Shown: positions 1 through 8,101, numbered from the stretch's first letter. The stretch is 64,000 bases of DNA from Pedococcus cremeus (GCF_900111375.1 NZ_FOHB01000002.1:398992-462991), one strand, 5' to 3'. Translations and numbers: made by a program. Notes: generated from the sequence alone by a model not told the origin.

Positions 1-489
1 GTCGTTCACGATGTCGGCCCACGCCAGCACCGGGTCACCGAGGCGCTGCTTGGCCTCGCGGTACATCTCCAGCAGGACGCCGCGCACGTAGGGGTACCGG
101 ATCCGGGTGGGGGAGTAGGTGTACCAGGAGAAGGCCGCACCCCGAGGGCAGCCGCGGGGCTCGTACTCGGGACGGTCGGCGCCGGTGGACGGGTAGTCGG
201 TCTGCTGCGCCTCCCACGTGATGATGCCGTCCTTGACGTAGACCTTCCACGAGCAGCTGCCCGTGCAGTTCACGCCGTGGGTCGACCGCACGACCTTGTC
301 GTGGCTCCAGCGGTCGCGGTAGAACGAGTCACCCGAGCGGCCGCCCTTGGCGTAGAGGCTGCGCTTGTCCTCGGAGACCTCGGCGCGGGTGAAGAACCGC
401 CGCGTGCCCACGAGGGCCTCCGAGAGGGGGCCGTCGAGCCCTGCCGTTCCGGATCCCTGCCGTTCGGTCGGCCGCTCCGTGGTGCTCAC
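1..489 (-). CDS. narG: Respiratory nitrate reductase alpha subunit, N-terminal part (cut by window edge)
   Basis: This is the N-terminal 163 residues of the molybdenum-containing catalytic subunit that reduces nitrate to nitrite using quinol electrons; the rest lies beyond the left edge. The translated reverse strand contains THGVNCTGSCSW, then TWEAQQTDYP and EPRGCPRG. These are the NarG N-terminal signature, including the His/Cys/Cys and later Cys ligands of the FS0 iron-sulfur cluster. I place the start at the GTG at 489 (SD-like GAGGAG, 5 nt spacer). It overlaps the stop of the upstream hemerythrin gene as GTGA, so translation of the two is probably coupled. narH, narJ and narI would be expected further left, but that is inference. 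Confidence 0.93.
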   Translation of the reverse strand, partial: MSTTERPTERQGSGTAGLDGPLSEALVGTRRFFTRAEVSEDKRSLYAKGGRSGDSFYRDRWSHDKVVRSTHGVNCTGSCSWKVYVKDGIITWEAQQTDYPSTGADRPEYEPRGCPRGAAFSWYTYSPTRIRYPYVRGVLLEMYREAKQRLGDPVLAWADIVND

Positions 490-1004
490 GCGTGCTCCTC
501 ATGCTCGGGGTCGTGCGGGTGGTCGTGCTGGTCGTGCGGGTGGTCGTGGATGGCGGTGCCGGCCCTCGCGCGGGCCGCCTCGACCTGCTCCCACCCCTGG
601 GTGTCAATGACGGACAGGGACGCCGGGAAGACGCCGTCCTGCTCCTTGAGGATGTGGTCGCGCAGGGTGTCGAGGACGGCAAGGAGGCGGGTCGGCCACG
701 TCGGGTCCGCCGGGATGCCCTCGGCGGCCTCGGCGAGCACGGCCTCGATGACGCGGTGCTCGCGCTCGAGCGCCTCGATGTGGTCGGGGAACTCCTCGCT
801 CATGAGCGGGAAGAGCCCGCCCTCCTCGACCTCGGTGTGCGGGCCGAGGATCTCGGCGATGCGCCGCGAGGTCTTGGCCGCGCCCTCGACGTCGTGGTCG
901 CGCAGGAAGGCGCGCACCTCCGCGACCTCGGCGACCACCGCGTCGTGCTCACGGGTGAGCTCGCCGATCGACGCGATCTGCTGGCAGCCGCAGTACTCAC
1001 ACAC
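486..1004 (-). CDS. Hemerythrin HHE domain protein encoded between regulator and narG
   Basis: A 172-residue all-alpha protein with the spaced His/Glu pattern of hemerythrin HHE cation-binding domains (EHD near residue 20, HTEVEEGGLF, HIEALEREH, then HIL). Such proteins use a di-iron site and have been linked to oxygen or nitric oxide binding and to repair of damaged iron centres. It begins MCEYCGC, giving a Cys-x2-Cys-x-Cys cluster at the N-terminus, and ends in a His/Asp-rich tail (HDHPHDQHDHPHD) that could hold metal. The start is GTG at 1004 with AAGGAG 7 nt upstream. It overlaps the regulator by 8 nt and narG by 4 nt. The placement suggests a role in nitrate or nitric oxide respiration, which is inference. 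Confidence 0.85.
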   Translation of the reverse strand: MCEYCGCQQIASIGELTREHDAVVAEVAEVRAFLRDHDVEGAAKTSRRIAEILGPHTEVEEGGLFPLMSEEFPDHIEALEREHRVIEAVLAEAAEGIPADPTWPTRLLAVLDTLRDHILKEQDGVFPASLSVIDTQGWEQVEAARARAGTAIHDHPHDQHDHPHDPEHEEHA

Positions 1005-1785
1005 GGACGGACTCCTTACCGGGGACGGGGGACTCGGAGGACAGGACAGCCGGCGACGTCAGCCGGGCCAGGCAGATGCCCGGCAGGGCGAACGGCTCGA
1101 GCTCCACGTCGGCGTCGGGCTCGCCGAAGACGTCGAGGGCTCCTCGGAGCAGCCCCCGGTGGGCCGCGCAGACCACCTCGGTGTGCGACTGCGCCAGGGA
1201 GAGGAACGGGCACCGCGCCAGGGCCACCTCGGCGGTGCGGCCGTGGTCGGTCGTGCGGACGCTGGGCTCGTAGCCCCAGGACTCCATCAGGTCCAGCACC
1301 CGGCCGACCTTGGCCAGCCACTGGCCGGGCGTCTGGGCTCGCGGGAGCTCCTCCTCGACGCAGCCGAGGCGGCGCACGTGCTCGTGCGCCCAGCGCTCAC
1401 CGGCGTCCTCCGGGGAGAGCGCGCCACCCTCCCGCGGGGCCAGGGCCTCGGTGAGCAGCTCGGCCAGCATGCGGTAGGCGTCGTCGGGCGGCGACGCGGC
1501 CGTCGCCCGGTCCGGCAGGACGGCATACCGCTTCTGGGGCCGGCCGGTGCCGTGCCGGTGGAAGGTCGCGGCGACCACTCCTGCGCCGGCCAGCTGCTCG
1601 AGGTGGAACCGCGCGCTCGTCACGTGCAGGCCGAGCCGCTCACCGACCTCCGCGGCGGTGAGCCCGGTGGAGCGGTTGGGCGTCGGGTCGTCGCTGAAGA
1701 GGGGGAGTGCCTCGAGGGTGTCGACGATGCGGCGACGCACAGGCGACACCAGCAGCGCTGCGCTGCGCGGCGTTTGCGGTGCCAC
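997..1785 (-). CDS. Winged-helix regulator of the ArsR/SufR-like type, divergent from narK
   Basis: A 262-residue protein. The N-terminal third carries a winged helix-turn-helix (LTAAEVGERLGLHVTSARFHL, then a basic wing HGTGRPQKRY). The C-terminal half has conserved cysteines (LGC, RCPF, VVC-AAHRGL, GIC), as in COG2345/SufR-like regulators that bind an iron-sulfur cluster. That makes an oxygen- or NO-sensing repressor or activator plausible, but the cluster is inferred from cysteine spacing only. An open frame extends upstream to 1944. I choose GTG 1785 because AAAGGAAGG sits 7 nt before it and homology-like sequence begins soon after. It is first in an overlapping operon with hemerythrin and narG, and divergent from narK. 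Confidence 0.8.
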   Translation of the reverse strand: MAPQTPRSAALLVSPVRRRIVDTLEALPLFSDDPTPNRSTGLTAAEVGERLGLHVTSARFHLEQLAGAGVVAATFHRHGTGRPQKRYAVLPDRATAASPPDDAYRMLAELLTEALAPREGGALSPEDAGERWAHEHVRRLGCVEEELPRAQTPGQWLAKVGRVLDLMESWGYEPSVRTTDHGRTAEVALARCPFLSLAQSHTEVVCAAHRGLLRGALDVFGEPDADVELEPFALPGICLARLTSPAVLSSESPVPGKESVRV

Positions 1786-1924
1786 TCGCCTGCCTTCCTT
1801 TAGAGGATCCGGGTCGTTCAAACCGAGGCTCTGCGGGACTTCTCGGCACACTACCCCGGAACGGGCACTCGTGACGGATGCCGCAGCGGGACAAACCTTT
1901 GCGTTTCCAACGGCCCTCGCACTA

Positions 1925-1938
1925 GGGACCAAAGGCCC
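1925..1938 (+). promoter_or_regulatory. DosR/DevR-like box upstream of narK
   Basis: GGGACCAAAGGCCC matches 12 of 14 positions of the mycobacterial DosR core GGGACTWWAGTCCC. Two further GGGAC half-sites lie upstream, at 1835-1840 and 1888-1892. The site lies in the 276-bp divergent region between the regulator gene and narK, about 125 bp before the narK start. narK2 belongs to the DosR regulon in Mycobacterium tuberculosis. Binding here is inferred. Confidence 0.5.
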
Positions 1939-2061
1939 TCTCACGCGGCTGATGCGGCTCCCTACGCTGACGCCAGTATTTGGAGGACCACGCTCCTTTT
2001 ATCCGCCCGACCGGACGACCGCCGCGGGCACCACCAACCGTGAGCCCGAGGAGGCACGCGT

Positions 2062-3465
2062 ATGAGCAGGGAGGCCGTCGAGGTCCGGCGCGGGAGCGAG
2101 TGGCTCCAGTCCTGGGACCCCGAGAACGAGGAGACCTGGGACAAGCGCCTGGCGTGGACGACGTTGTCCATCACGACGTTCACTCTGGTCCTGTGCTTCG
2201 CGTCGTGGTTCCTGGCGAGCGCCATCGCCCCCAAGCTGACCAACCTGGGGTTCGACTTCACCCAGAGCCAGCTGTACTGGCTCACCTCGATGCCCGGCCT
2301 CGCCGGCGGCCTCATGCGCCTGGTCTGGATGGTGCTGCCGCCGATCATGGGCACCCGCAAGATGGTCACCTTCACCACGCTTCTGCTCATCTTCCCGGTG
2401 CTCGGCTGGGGTGTGCGGGTCCAGGACCCGACCACCTCCTTCTGGGAGCTGCTGATCCTGTCGTTCCTGTCCGGCATCGGCGGCGGTGCCTTCTCCGGCT
2501 TCATGCCGAGCACCTCCTACTTCTTCCCGCGGCGGCTGCAGGGCACGGCCCTCGGCCTGCAGGCCGGCATCGGCAACTTCGGCGTCTCGCTCGTGCAGCT
2601 GCTGACGCCGTGGATCATCGGCTTCGGCTTGATCGGCTTCCTCGGCAGCTCGCAGACGATGCAGGGCCTTCCGGGCAAGCCCCCGAGCGAGGTCTGGTAC
2701 CAGAACGCCGCGTTCATCTACATCCCGTTCATCCTCATCGGCGCGGTGCTCGCCTGGACGATGCTGAAGTCGGTGCCGGTCACGGCGAACATCCGGCAGC
2801 AGTTCGACATCTTCCGGTCGCAGGACACCTGGTGGATGACGCTGATCTACATCATGACCTTCGGCACGTTCTCCGGTCTGTCGGCGCAGTTCGGCCTGCT
2901 CATGAAGAACCTCTACGGCGCCGGCAACCCCGACATCGTGCACGGCGTCGGGCAGAGCGCCCAGCTGCTGGTCGCGGGCTACTCCGTCCCCGACCCGGTC
3001 AAGTACGTCTTCCTCGGACCGCTCGTCGGTGCCGGTGCCCGGGTGCTGTTCAGCCCGCTGACCGACCGGATGGGCGGCGCGAAGTGGACCGTCGTCTCCG
3101 GGGTGGGCCTGATCGCCTCCATCGCCTGGACCATGACGGCGCTCGTCCCCGACACGTCGTCCGCCGACGCGCTGAGCAGCGACTTCCGGACCTTCCTGTA
3201 CGGGATGCTCGCGATCTTCCTGTTCAGCGGCATCGGCAACGCCTCGACGTTCAAGCAGATGCCGATGATCTTCGAGCGCCGGCAGGCCGGTGGCGTGATC
3301 GGCTGGACGGCCGCCATCGCCGCCTTCGGCCCGTTCCTCTTCGGCGTCGGCCTCACCATCATGTCGCCCAGCACGTTCTACGCGATCGGCATCGCGTGGG
3401 CCGTGATGTGCACCGTCATCGCGTGGATGCGCTACGCGCGCAAGGGAGCCCCCAAGCCGTCCTGA
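2062..3465 (+). CDS. narK: Nitrate/nitrite transporter, NarK family (MFS)
   Basis: A 467-residue, roughly 12-helix major facilitator. It carries the NNP-family glycine-rich signature in helix 5 (GIGGGAFSGFMPSTSYFFP followed by GLQAGIGNFG) and a second glycine-rich stretch late in the protein (AAFGPFLFGVGL). It should move nitrate in and/or nitrite out across the cytoplasmic membrane for the divergently encoded nitrate reductase. The start is ATG 2062, with GAGGAGG 7 nt upstream. It is the only gene in its transcription unit and ends at a strong hairpin shared with the convergent USP gene. A DosR-like box and two half-sites upstream suggest induction by low oxygen or nitric oxide. Confidence 0.93.
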   Translation: MSREAVEVRRGSEWLQSWDPENEETWDKRLAWTTLSITTFTLVLCFASWFLASAIAPKLTNLGFDFTQSQLYWLTSMPGLAGGLMRLVWMVLPPIMGTRKMVTFTTLLLIFPVLGWGVRVQDPTTSFWELLILSFLSGIGGGAFSGFMPSTSYFFPRRLQGTALGLQAGIGNFGVSLVQLLTPWIIGFGLIGFLGSSQTMQGLPGKPPSEVWYQNAAFIYIPFILIGAVLAWTMLKSVPVTANIRQQFDIFRSQDTWWMTLIYIMTFGTFSGLSAQFGLLMKNLYGAGNPDIVHGVGQSAQLLVAGYSVPDPVKYVFLGPLVGAGARVLFSPLTDRMGGAKWTVVSGVGLIASIAWTMTALVPDTSSADALSSDFRTFLYGMLAIFLFSGIGNASTFKQMPMIFERRQAGGVIGWTAAIAAFGPFLFGVGLTIMSPSTFYAIGIAWAVMCTVIAWMRYARKGAPKPS

Positions 3466-3489
3466 GCCTGCCTGGACGTGGGGGAGGGG

Positions 3490-3523
3490 AGGTGTGCCGC
3501 GGCGTCATCGCCGCGGCACACCT
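3490..3523. terminator. Hairpin terminator between convergent narK and USP genes
   Basis: A perfect 15-bp stem (left arm 3490-3504, right arm 3509-3523) with a TCAT loop lies between the two convergent stop codons. No T-run follows, as is common in high-GC actinobacteria. Its symmetry suits bidirectional termination. Confidence 0.75.
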
Positions 3524-3528
3524 GCGTC

Positions 3529-4392
3529 TCAGCGGGGCCGCACGACCGCGACCGGGCAGTGCGCCCGGTGCAGCACCGCGTGGCTGACGGAGCCGAGCAG
3601 GAGGCCGCGGAAGCCGCCGCGCCCGCGCGCGCCGACCACGGCCAGGCAGGCGCCCTCCGAGGCGCCTGCGATGGCGTCGGCCGGCCGGTCGTGGACGACC
3701 TGCACCTCGGCGACGACATCGGGGTACCTCTCGGCCCAGCCGGCCATGCTCTCGGCGAGCAGGAGCCGCTGGCGTTCCTCGACGGCCGCCCACTGCGGTG
3801 ACCCGGGCGTGGTGACGACGACGCCGTCGACGAACTCGATCCACCAGGCGTAGACGATCCGCAGGGGAACGCCCCGCAGGGAGGCCTGTTCGTAGGCGTG
3901 CCCGAGCGCCTCGAAGGAGACCGCCGACCCGTCGACACCGACCACCACCGGCCCGCTCGGGGTGCCGGGCTCGGCTCCGCGCACGACGACGACCGGGCAT
4001 GTGGCGTGCATGGCGACCTGTAAGGACACCGAGCCCAGGGCGCCGCGGACAGCGGTCTTGCCCTCGGCGCCGACCACGACGCACTCGGCCCCCTCGGACC
4101 GCTGCACGAGGTCGTGGGCGGCCGCACCGGTGGAGGCCTCGGCAGTCACGCGCAGGTCGGGGGACCCGGCGAGCACCTTGTCGCGGGCAGCCTGCACCAG
4201 GTCGTCCACGACCGGGGGTGCGTCCGCGGGGTTGAGCATGGCCGCGGCCACGAGGTAGTCGATGTTGGTGGCGTGCACCAGGTGCAGGGGCAGCCTCCGC
4301 CGCGAGGCCTCGTCGACCGCCCAGTCCAGCGCGGCGTCGCTGCCGGCGGAGCCGTCGACGCCCACCACCACGGCGCGGGGAGGGACGCTCAT
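3529..4392 (-). CDS. Tandem universal stress protein (two UspA domains)
   Basis: A 287-residue cytoplasmic protein made of two UspA domains. Each opens with VVVGVDGSA and ends with the ATP-binding G-x2-G-x9-G-S pattern: GAEGKTAVRGALGS near residue 115, GARGRGGFRGLLLGS near residue 265. Tandem USPs of this type are hallmark members of dormancy/hypoxia regulons in actinobacteria. The start ATG 4392 overlaps the stop of the flavodoxin gene as ATGA, so the two are translated as a coupled pair. A longer in-frame opening upstream lies inside the flavodoxin gene and is not used as the start here. The specific client or signal is unknown. Confidence 0.88.
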   Translation of the reverse strand: MSVPPRAVVVGVDGSAGSDAALDWAVDEASRRRLPLHLVHATNIDYLVAAAMLNPADAPPVVDDLVQAARDKVLAGSPDLRVTAEASTGAAAHDLVQRSEGAECVVVGAEGKTAVRGALGSVSLQVAMHATCPVVVVRGAEPGTPSGPVVVGVDGSAVSFEALGHAYEQASLRGVPLRIVYAWWIEFVDGVVVTTPGSPQWAAVEERQRLLLAESMAGWAERYPDVVAEVQVVHDRPADAIAGASEGACLAVVGARGRGGFRGLLLGSVSHAVLHRAHCPVAVVRPR

Positions 4393-4916
4393 CGCGAGGC
4401 CTCCCGGTCGCGCAGGTGCTGGCCGAGCTCCTCGCCCCACGAGCGGGCCCTGGCCAGCTCGTCGTCGGCCAGCGGGCCGGCCTTGCCGTGCACGTAGAAG
4501 CTGTGCGGGTCCTCGAACGGCGGGAAGCCCTTGTGCTGCAGCTGCTTCCGCGCCTTCTTGGCGGCCGAGCCCGGCACGTGGGGCTTGTCCACGCGGGTGT
4601 CGAACGTGACGGTGGGAACGGCCCCGTCGCCCGGTGACAGGCGGTCGAGCCACTCGCGAAGGCCGGGGCCGGTGGAGACGACCTGGCCGGGCGCCTCCTT
4701 CTGGGCCTCCGCGCGCGTCTCGGGGCGGCTCAGGCCGAAGGCGTGGGTGGGGCCGCCCACCACGAGCAGCCCGACGTCGGGCGGAATCGTCTCCGGTGCC
4801 TCGGCGACCTCGCGGACGGTCACCGGACGGGACTCCCCGAGCCCTTCCGCGATGGCCCGGGCCACGGCCTGCGTGTTCCCGAGCACGGACTCGTAGACGA
4901 CCAGCGCTCGTGTCAC
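4389..4916 (-). CDS. Flavodoxin-like protein
   Basis: A 175-residue flavodoxin-fold protein. The N-terminus LVVYESVLGNTQAVARAIAEGL is the FMN phosphate-binding loop, and VGGPTHAFGLSRPETR follows near residue 70. It probably acts as a single-electron carrier or FMN-dependent oxidoreductase. I choose GTG 4916 because AGGAGG lies 6 nt before it; an ATG 14 codons upstream lacks such a site. It is first in a two-gene unit with the tandem USP (ATGA overlap). A DosR-like box lies about 70 bp upstream. Confidence 0.85.
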   Translation of the reverse strand: MTRALVVYESVLGNTQAVARAIAEGLGESRPVTVREVAEAPETIPPDVGLLVVGGPTHAFGLSRPETRAEAQKEAPGQVVSTGPGLREWLDRLSPGDGAVPTVTFDTRVDKPHVPGSAAKKARKQLQHKGFPPFEDPHSFYVHGKAGPLADDELARARSWGEELGQHLRDREASR

Positions 4917-4983
4917 GGCGCACCTCCTGTGCAGCGGTCCCTGCCCTGACACGTCCATGATCGCGACGGGTCAGGGCTGGGGG

Positions 4984-5003
4984 CCGGTGCCGAAGGTCCC
5001 GAA
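4984..5003 (-). promoter_or_regulatory. DosR/DevR-like box upstream of flavodoxin-USP unit
   Basis: Read on the reverse strand the site is TTCGGGACCTTCGGCACC. It matches the left half of the DosR consensus (TTSGGGACT) at eight of nine positions and the right half weakly. It is the same motif type as that before narK and precedes classic dormancy-type genes. This assignment is by pattern only. Confidence 0.45.
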
Positions 5004-5005
5004 CC

Positions 5006-5620
5006 TCACATGCCGGACAGGAGCTCCTCGAAGGGCACCGGGTCGGCGAAGGGGTCGCGCGGCCCGCTGCTGGCCCGGGCGCCGGCCAGGGCCGCCAGCT
5101 CGGTGCCGGCCCGGCGCACGCGGGCGGTGAGCCCCTGCTCCGCCTCGCCGGCCGAGCCCCAGTCCTCCGACGCGGCGAAGACGCCCGTGCCGACGGTGAC
5201 GGCGCCGAGGTGCGTAAAGAGCGGCCGCAGGGCGTACTCCAGCACGAGCGAGTGGCGAGCGGTGCCTCCGGTCGCGGCGAGCAGCACGGGCGTGCCGCGC
5301 AGCACGTCGCGTTCGACGACGTCGAAGAAGGTCTTGAACAGTCCGCTGTAGGAGCCCTGGTAGACGGGCGTCACCGCGACCACCGCGTCGGCGCCGGCCA
5401 GCGTCTCGAGCGCCCGGCCGACCCCTCCGGTCGGGAAGCCGGCCAGCAGGGTGTTGGTCAGGTCGTGCGCCAGCTCGCGCAGCTCGACGACCTCGACCTG
5501 CGCCTCCATGCCGCTCTCGAGGAGGGCGTCGGTGGTGGCGGTGGCGAGCAGGTCACCGAGCAGGCGGGTTGAGGACGGCTGGCCGAGGCCGGCGCTGACG
5601 ACCACGATGCGGCGGGTCAT
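5006..5620 (-). CDS. NAD(P)H-dependent FMN reductase, CE1759 family
   Basis: A 204-residue flavodoxin-fold reductase. It begins RRIVVVSAGLGQPSSTRLLGD (FMN-binding loop) and continues with AVTPVYQGSYSGLFKTFFD near residue 90, typical of NADPH-dependent FMN reductases. It should supply reduced FMN to the adjacent luciferase-like monooxygenase. The start ATG 5620 overlaps that gene's stop as ATGA, so the pair is translationally coupled. This two-gene arrangement is recurrent in actinobacteria (CE1758/CE1759 families). Confidence 0.87.
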   Translation of the reverse strand: MTRRIVVVSAGLGQPSSTRLLGDLLATATTDALLESGMEAQVEVVELRELAHDLTNTLLAGFPTGGVGRALETLAGADAVVAVTPVYQGSYSGLFKTFFDVVERDVLRGTPVLLAATGGTARHSLVLEYALRPLFTHLGAVTVGTGVFAASEDWGSAGEAEQGLTARVRRAGTELAALAGARASSGPRDPFADPVPFEELLSGM

Positions 5621-6762
5621 CGGGCCACCTCCGGGGAGGCGCCGGTGACCTCGTCGACGGCGTGCACGGTCATGTCGCGGCCACCGCCGGCGGCGGCCAC
5701 GCGGGAGGCGTGCGTCGGCGCGTCGGGCACGTGCGCCGGCCTGCGGGCGTCCGCGATGCGGCGCAGCTCGGGCACGACCTCGCCGCCGAGGAGCTCGAGC
5801 TGCTCCATCACCGTCGACAGCGGCAGTCCCGCGTGGTCGATGAGGAAGAGCTGGCGCTGGTAGTCGCCGACCTCGTCGGCCATGGCGGCATACCGCTCGA
5901 TCACCTGCTGGGGGCTGCCCACGGTGAGCGGGGTCTCGCGGGTGAAGTCCTCCAGCGACGGGCCGTGTCCGTAGACGGGCGCGACGTCGAAGAACGGACG
6001 GAACTCGCGGACCGCGTCCTGGCTGTTCCTGCGCATGAAGACCTGGCCGCCGAGCCCGACGATGGCCTGGTCGGCGCCGCCGTGGCCGTAGTGCTCGAAG
6101 CGCCGGCGGTAGAGCTGCACCATCTGCTTGGTGTGGCTCATCGGCCAGAAGATGTTGTTGTGGAAGAACCCGTCGCCGTAGTAGGCCGCCTGCTCGGCGA
6201 TCTCGGGGGAGCGGATCGAGCCGTGCCACACGAACGGCGGCACGCCGTCGAGGGGGCGCGGGGTCGAGGTGAAGCCCTGCAGCGGCGTGCGGTGCTTGCC
6301 GCTCCACGTCACGGCCTCCTCGGTCCACAGCCGCCGCAGCAGCGCGTAGTTCTCGATGGCCAGCGGGATGCCGTCGCGGATGTCCCGGCCGAACCACGGG
6401 TAGACCGGCCCGGTGTTGCCGCGGCCCATCATGAGGTCGACGCGGCCCTCCGCGAGGTGCTGGAGGTAGGCGTAGTCCTCGGCGAGGCGCACCGGGTCGT
6501 TGGTGGTGATCAGGGTCGTCGCCGTCGAGAGGATGATGCGCTCGGTCTGGGCCGCGATGTTCGCCAGCAGCACCGTCGGGTTGGCCGGGGCGGCGAAGGG
6601 CGGGTTGTGGTGCTCACCGGTGGCGAAGACGTCGAGGCCCACCTCCTCGGCCTTCCTGGCGATGGCCACCGTGGCCTTGATGCGCTCGTGCTCGGTGGGG
6701 GTGCGACCGGTGGTGGGGTCGGTGGTGACGTCACCGACCGTGAAGATCCCGAACTGCATCAT
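5617..6762 (-). CDS. Luciferase-like (LLM) flavin-dependent monooxygenase, CE1758 family
   Basis: A 381-residue bacterial-luciferase-fold enzyme. It starts MMQFGIFTVGDVT, then shows GLDVFATGEHHNPPF near residue 45 and GRVDLMMGRGNTGPVYPWFG near residue 105. The family oxidises an organic substrate using FMNH2 supplied in trans; the substrate is unknown. The following ATGA-coupled gene is the cognate FMN reductase. A TTGA-N4-TCAA inverted repeat just upstream suggests control by a MarR-type regulator, although none is encoded nearby. The last 40 residues or so are Ala/Gly/Arg-rich and probably disordered. Confidence 0.88.
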   Translation of the reverse strand: MMQFGIFTVGDVTTDPTTGRTPTEHERIKATVAIARKAEEVGLDVFATGEHHNPPFAAPANPTVLLANIAAQTERIILSTATTLITTNDPVRLAEDYAYLQHLAEGRVDLMMGRGNTGPVYPWFGRDIRDGIPLAIENYALLRRLWTEEAVTWSGKHRTPLQGFTSTPRPLDGVPPFVWHGSIRSPEIAEQAAYYGDGFFHNNIFWPMSHTKQMVQLYRRRFEHYGHGGADQAIVGLGGQVFMRRNSQDAVREFRPFFDVAPVYGHGPSLEDFTRETPLTVGSPQQVIERYAAMADEVGDYQRQLFLIDHAGLPLSTVMEQLELLGGEVVPELRRIADARRPAHVPDAPTHASRVAAAGGGRDMTVHAVDEVTGASPEVAR

Positions 6763-6783
6763 CAGCTCTTTCCTGTCTAGGTC

Positions 6784-6797
6784 GTTGAGTATTCAAC
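6784..6797. promoter_or_regulatory. Inverted repeat, MarR-type operator candidate
   Basis: GTTGAGTATTCAAC has 5-bp perfect arms around a 4-bp centre, in an AT-richer stretch 22 bp before the LLM monooxygenase start, where it would overlap the promoter. TTGA-N4-TCAA sites are typical of MarR-family binding. Confidence 0.45.
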
Positions 6798-6883
6798 TAA
6801 CCACGGAACAGGATACCGGGTCCGGGCATTCCCTCGGCCCGAGGTGATGGCCTGCAGCGCCGTGCGGGCCCGCGCAGTGCCCG

Positions 6884-8065
6884 TCATGGCCGCTGGGCAA
6901 GGCCGGAGCAGGTGGCGGCCTGCTTCCAGACGCCCGCGAGCCGGGTCCGGTCCGCAGCCTCCCGCGGCTGACGAGGTATGCCGTCGGTGCCGACCAGCAT
7001 CGGCGTCCAGCGAGCGTCGGTCACCGCGGGTGCGGAGGAGCGCTTCGCGCGGGCCCGTTCGGGGTCGACGGTCAGCGTCAGGACCCCGGTGCGGGAGTCG
7101 GGCTCCCGGCTGCGCCACCAGACGAAGTTGCCGAGGCCGTAGGCGACGTAGGCGCGGCCGAGCCAGCCGGCGCCGTTGACCCGGTGGGAGTGGCCGCCCA
7201 CCACGATGTCGGCCCCTGCCTGCTCCAGTGCCCGGGCCGTCGACGAGGAGAGACGGTCGGGGCACTGCTGGTAGTCCAGGCCCCAGTGCATGAAGACCAC
7301 CACGAGGTCGTGGGTGCGCGACGCCCTGGTCACCGCGGCGCGGAGCCGGCCCAGGGGCGACGCGCTGGCGATGCCGGGGGAGTCGCGGTCGGCCGACCAG
7401 CTTGCCAGCGTCATCTCGTAGACCTGCGACGCACCGAAGACGGCCACCTTCACGCCCTTGGCCTCCAGCGTCGCCGGCGCGAAGGCCTCGGCCTCGTCGG
7501 CGCCGATGCCCACGACCGGGATGGGGCTGTCCTCCTTGGCAGCGAGGGTGTCGCGCAGGCCGACGGCACCGAAGTCGGCGCCGTGGTTGTTGGCCATGCT
7601 CACGGCGTCGACGCCCGCGTTCGCCAGCGTCTGCAGCGCGCTGGCGGGGGCCCGGAAGTGGAACTCCTTGCCGATGGGTGTGCCGCGCTCCGTGATGGCC
7701 GTCTCGAGGTTGACCACCGACAGGTCCGCGGCCCCGAGCGTCGACCGGAGCTCGTCGAGGCCGTGCGGGTCGCGGGCCACCGGCTTCAGGTACTCCTCGA
7801 AGTGCACGTCACCGCCGAAGGCGAGGGTGAGGACGTCCGAGGCGGGTGAGGCGGTGGGCGAGCCCGGCGACGAGGCGGTCGTGGTGGGGGGTGACGCGGG
7901 CCCCGAGGTCGCCGACGCCGGCCCGGACGGCGGTGCAGCTTCGGACGACGTCGCCGTCGACGAAGAACTGCTGGGGGTGGGCCGGTCCAGGGCGTCGGCG
8001 CCGACCGCACAGCCGGCAGCCAGCAGGGCCGTCAGGGCCGCCGCCGTCGTCCCCACCGCGCGCAT
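6884..8065 (-). CDS. CapA-family lipoprotein (metallophosphatase-like)
   Basis: A 393-residue exported protein. The N-terminus ends in LLAAGC, a lipobox, so it is probably a membrane-anchored lipoprotein. A Ser/Thr/Pro-rich linker of about 50 residues follows, then a CapA/PGA-synthesis-type metallophosphatase-fold domain: LAFGGDVHFEE near residue 82, VNLETAIT, SMANNHGADFG, FMHWGLDYQ, GGHSHRVNG. The family is tied to capsule or polyglutamate export, but many members are uncharacterised and no polyglutamate synthetase genes are nearby. The start ATG 8065 has TAGACT 8 nt upstream, as for a near-leaderless mRNA. It is divergent from pabB with only 36 bp between starts. Confidence 0.85.
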   Translation of the reverse strand: MRAVGTTAAALTALLAAGCAVGADALDRPTPSSSSSTATSSEAAPPSGPASATSGPASPPTTTASSPGSPTASPASDVLTLAFGGDVHFEEYLKPVARDPHGLDELRSTLGAADLSVVNLETAITERGTPIGKEFHFRAPASALQTLANAGVDAVSMANNHGADFGAVGLRDTLAAKEDSPIPVVGIGADEAEAFAPATLEAKGVKVAVFGASQVYEMTLASWSADRDSPGIASASPLGRLRAAVTRASRTHDLVVVFMHWGLDYQQCPDRLSSSTARALEQAGADIVVGGHSHRVNGAGWLGRAYVAYGLGNFVWWRSREPDSRTGVLTLTVDPERARAKRSSAPAVTDARWTPMLVGTDGIPRQPREAADRTRLAGVWKQAATCSGLAQRP

Positions 8066-8073
8066 GGTCAGGG

Positions 8074-8079
8074 AGTCTA
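8074..8079 (-). promoter_or_regulatory. -10 hexamer TAGACT for the CapA gene
   Basis: TAGACT on the reverse strand ends 8 nt before ATG 8065, leaving little or no 5' leader. Confidence 0.45.
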
Positions 8080-8089
8080 GGGCGCTCCC

Positions 8090-8095
8090 TATGAT
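8090..8095 (+). promoter_or_regulatory. -10 hexamer TATGAT for pabB
   Basis: TATGAT ends 6 nt before GTG 8102. There is no Shine-Dalgarno sequence, so the transcript is probably leaderless. Confidence 0.5.
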
Positions 8096-8101
8096 CTGCC
8101 C

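Noticed and set aside
277-1803. Long forward open frame (508 codons) opposite the regulator-hemerythrin-narG operon
   Set aside because: Antisense shadow typical of 72% GC DNA; low-complexity Arg/Gly/Ala product, while the reverse-strand genes have clear family motifs.
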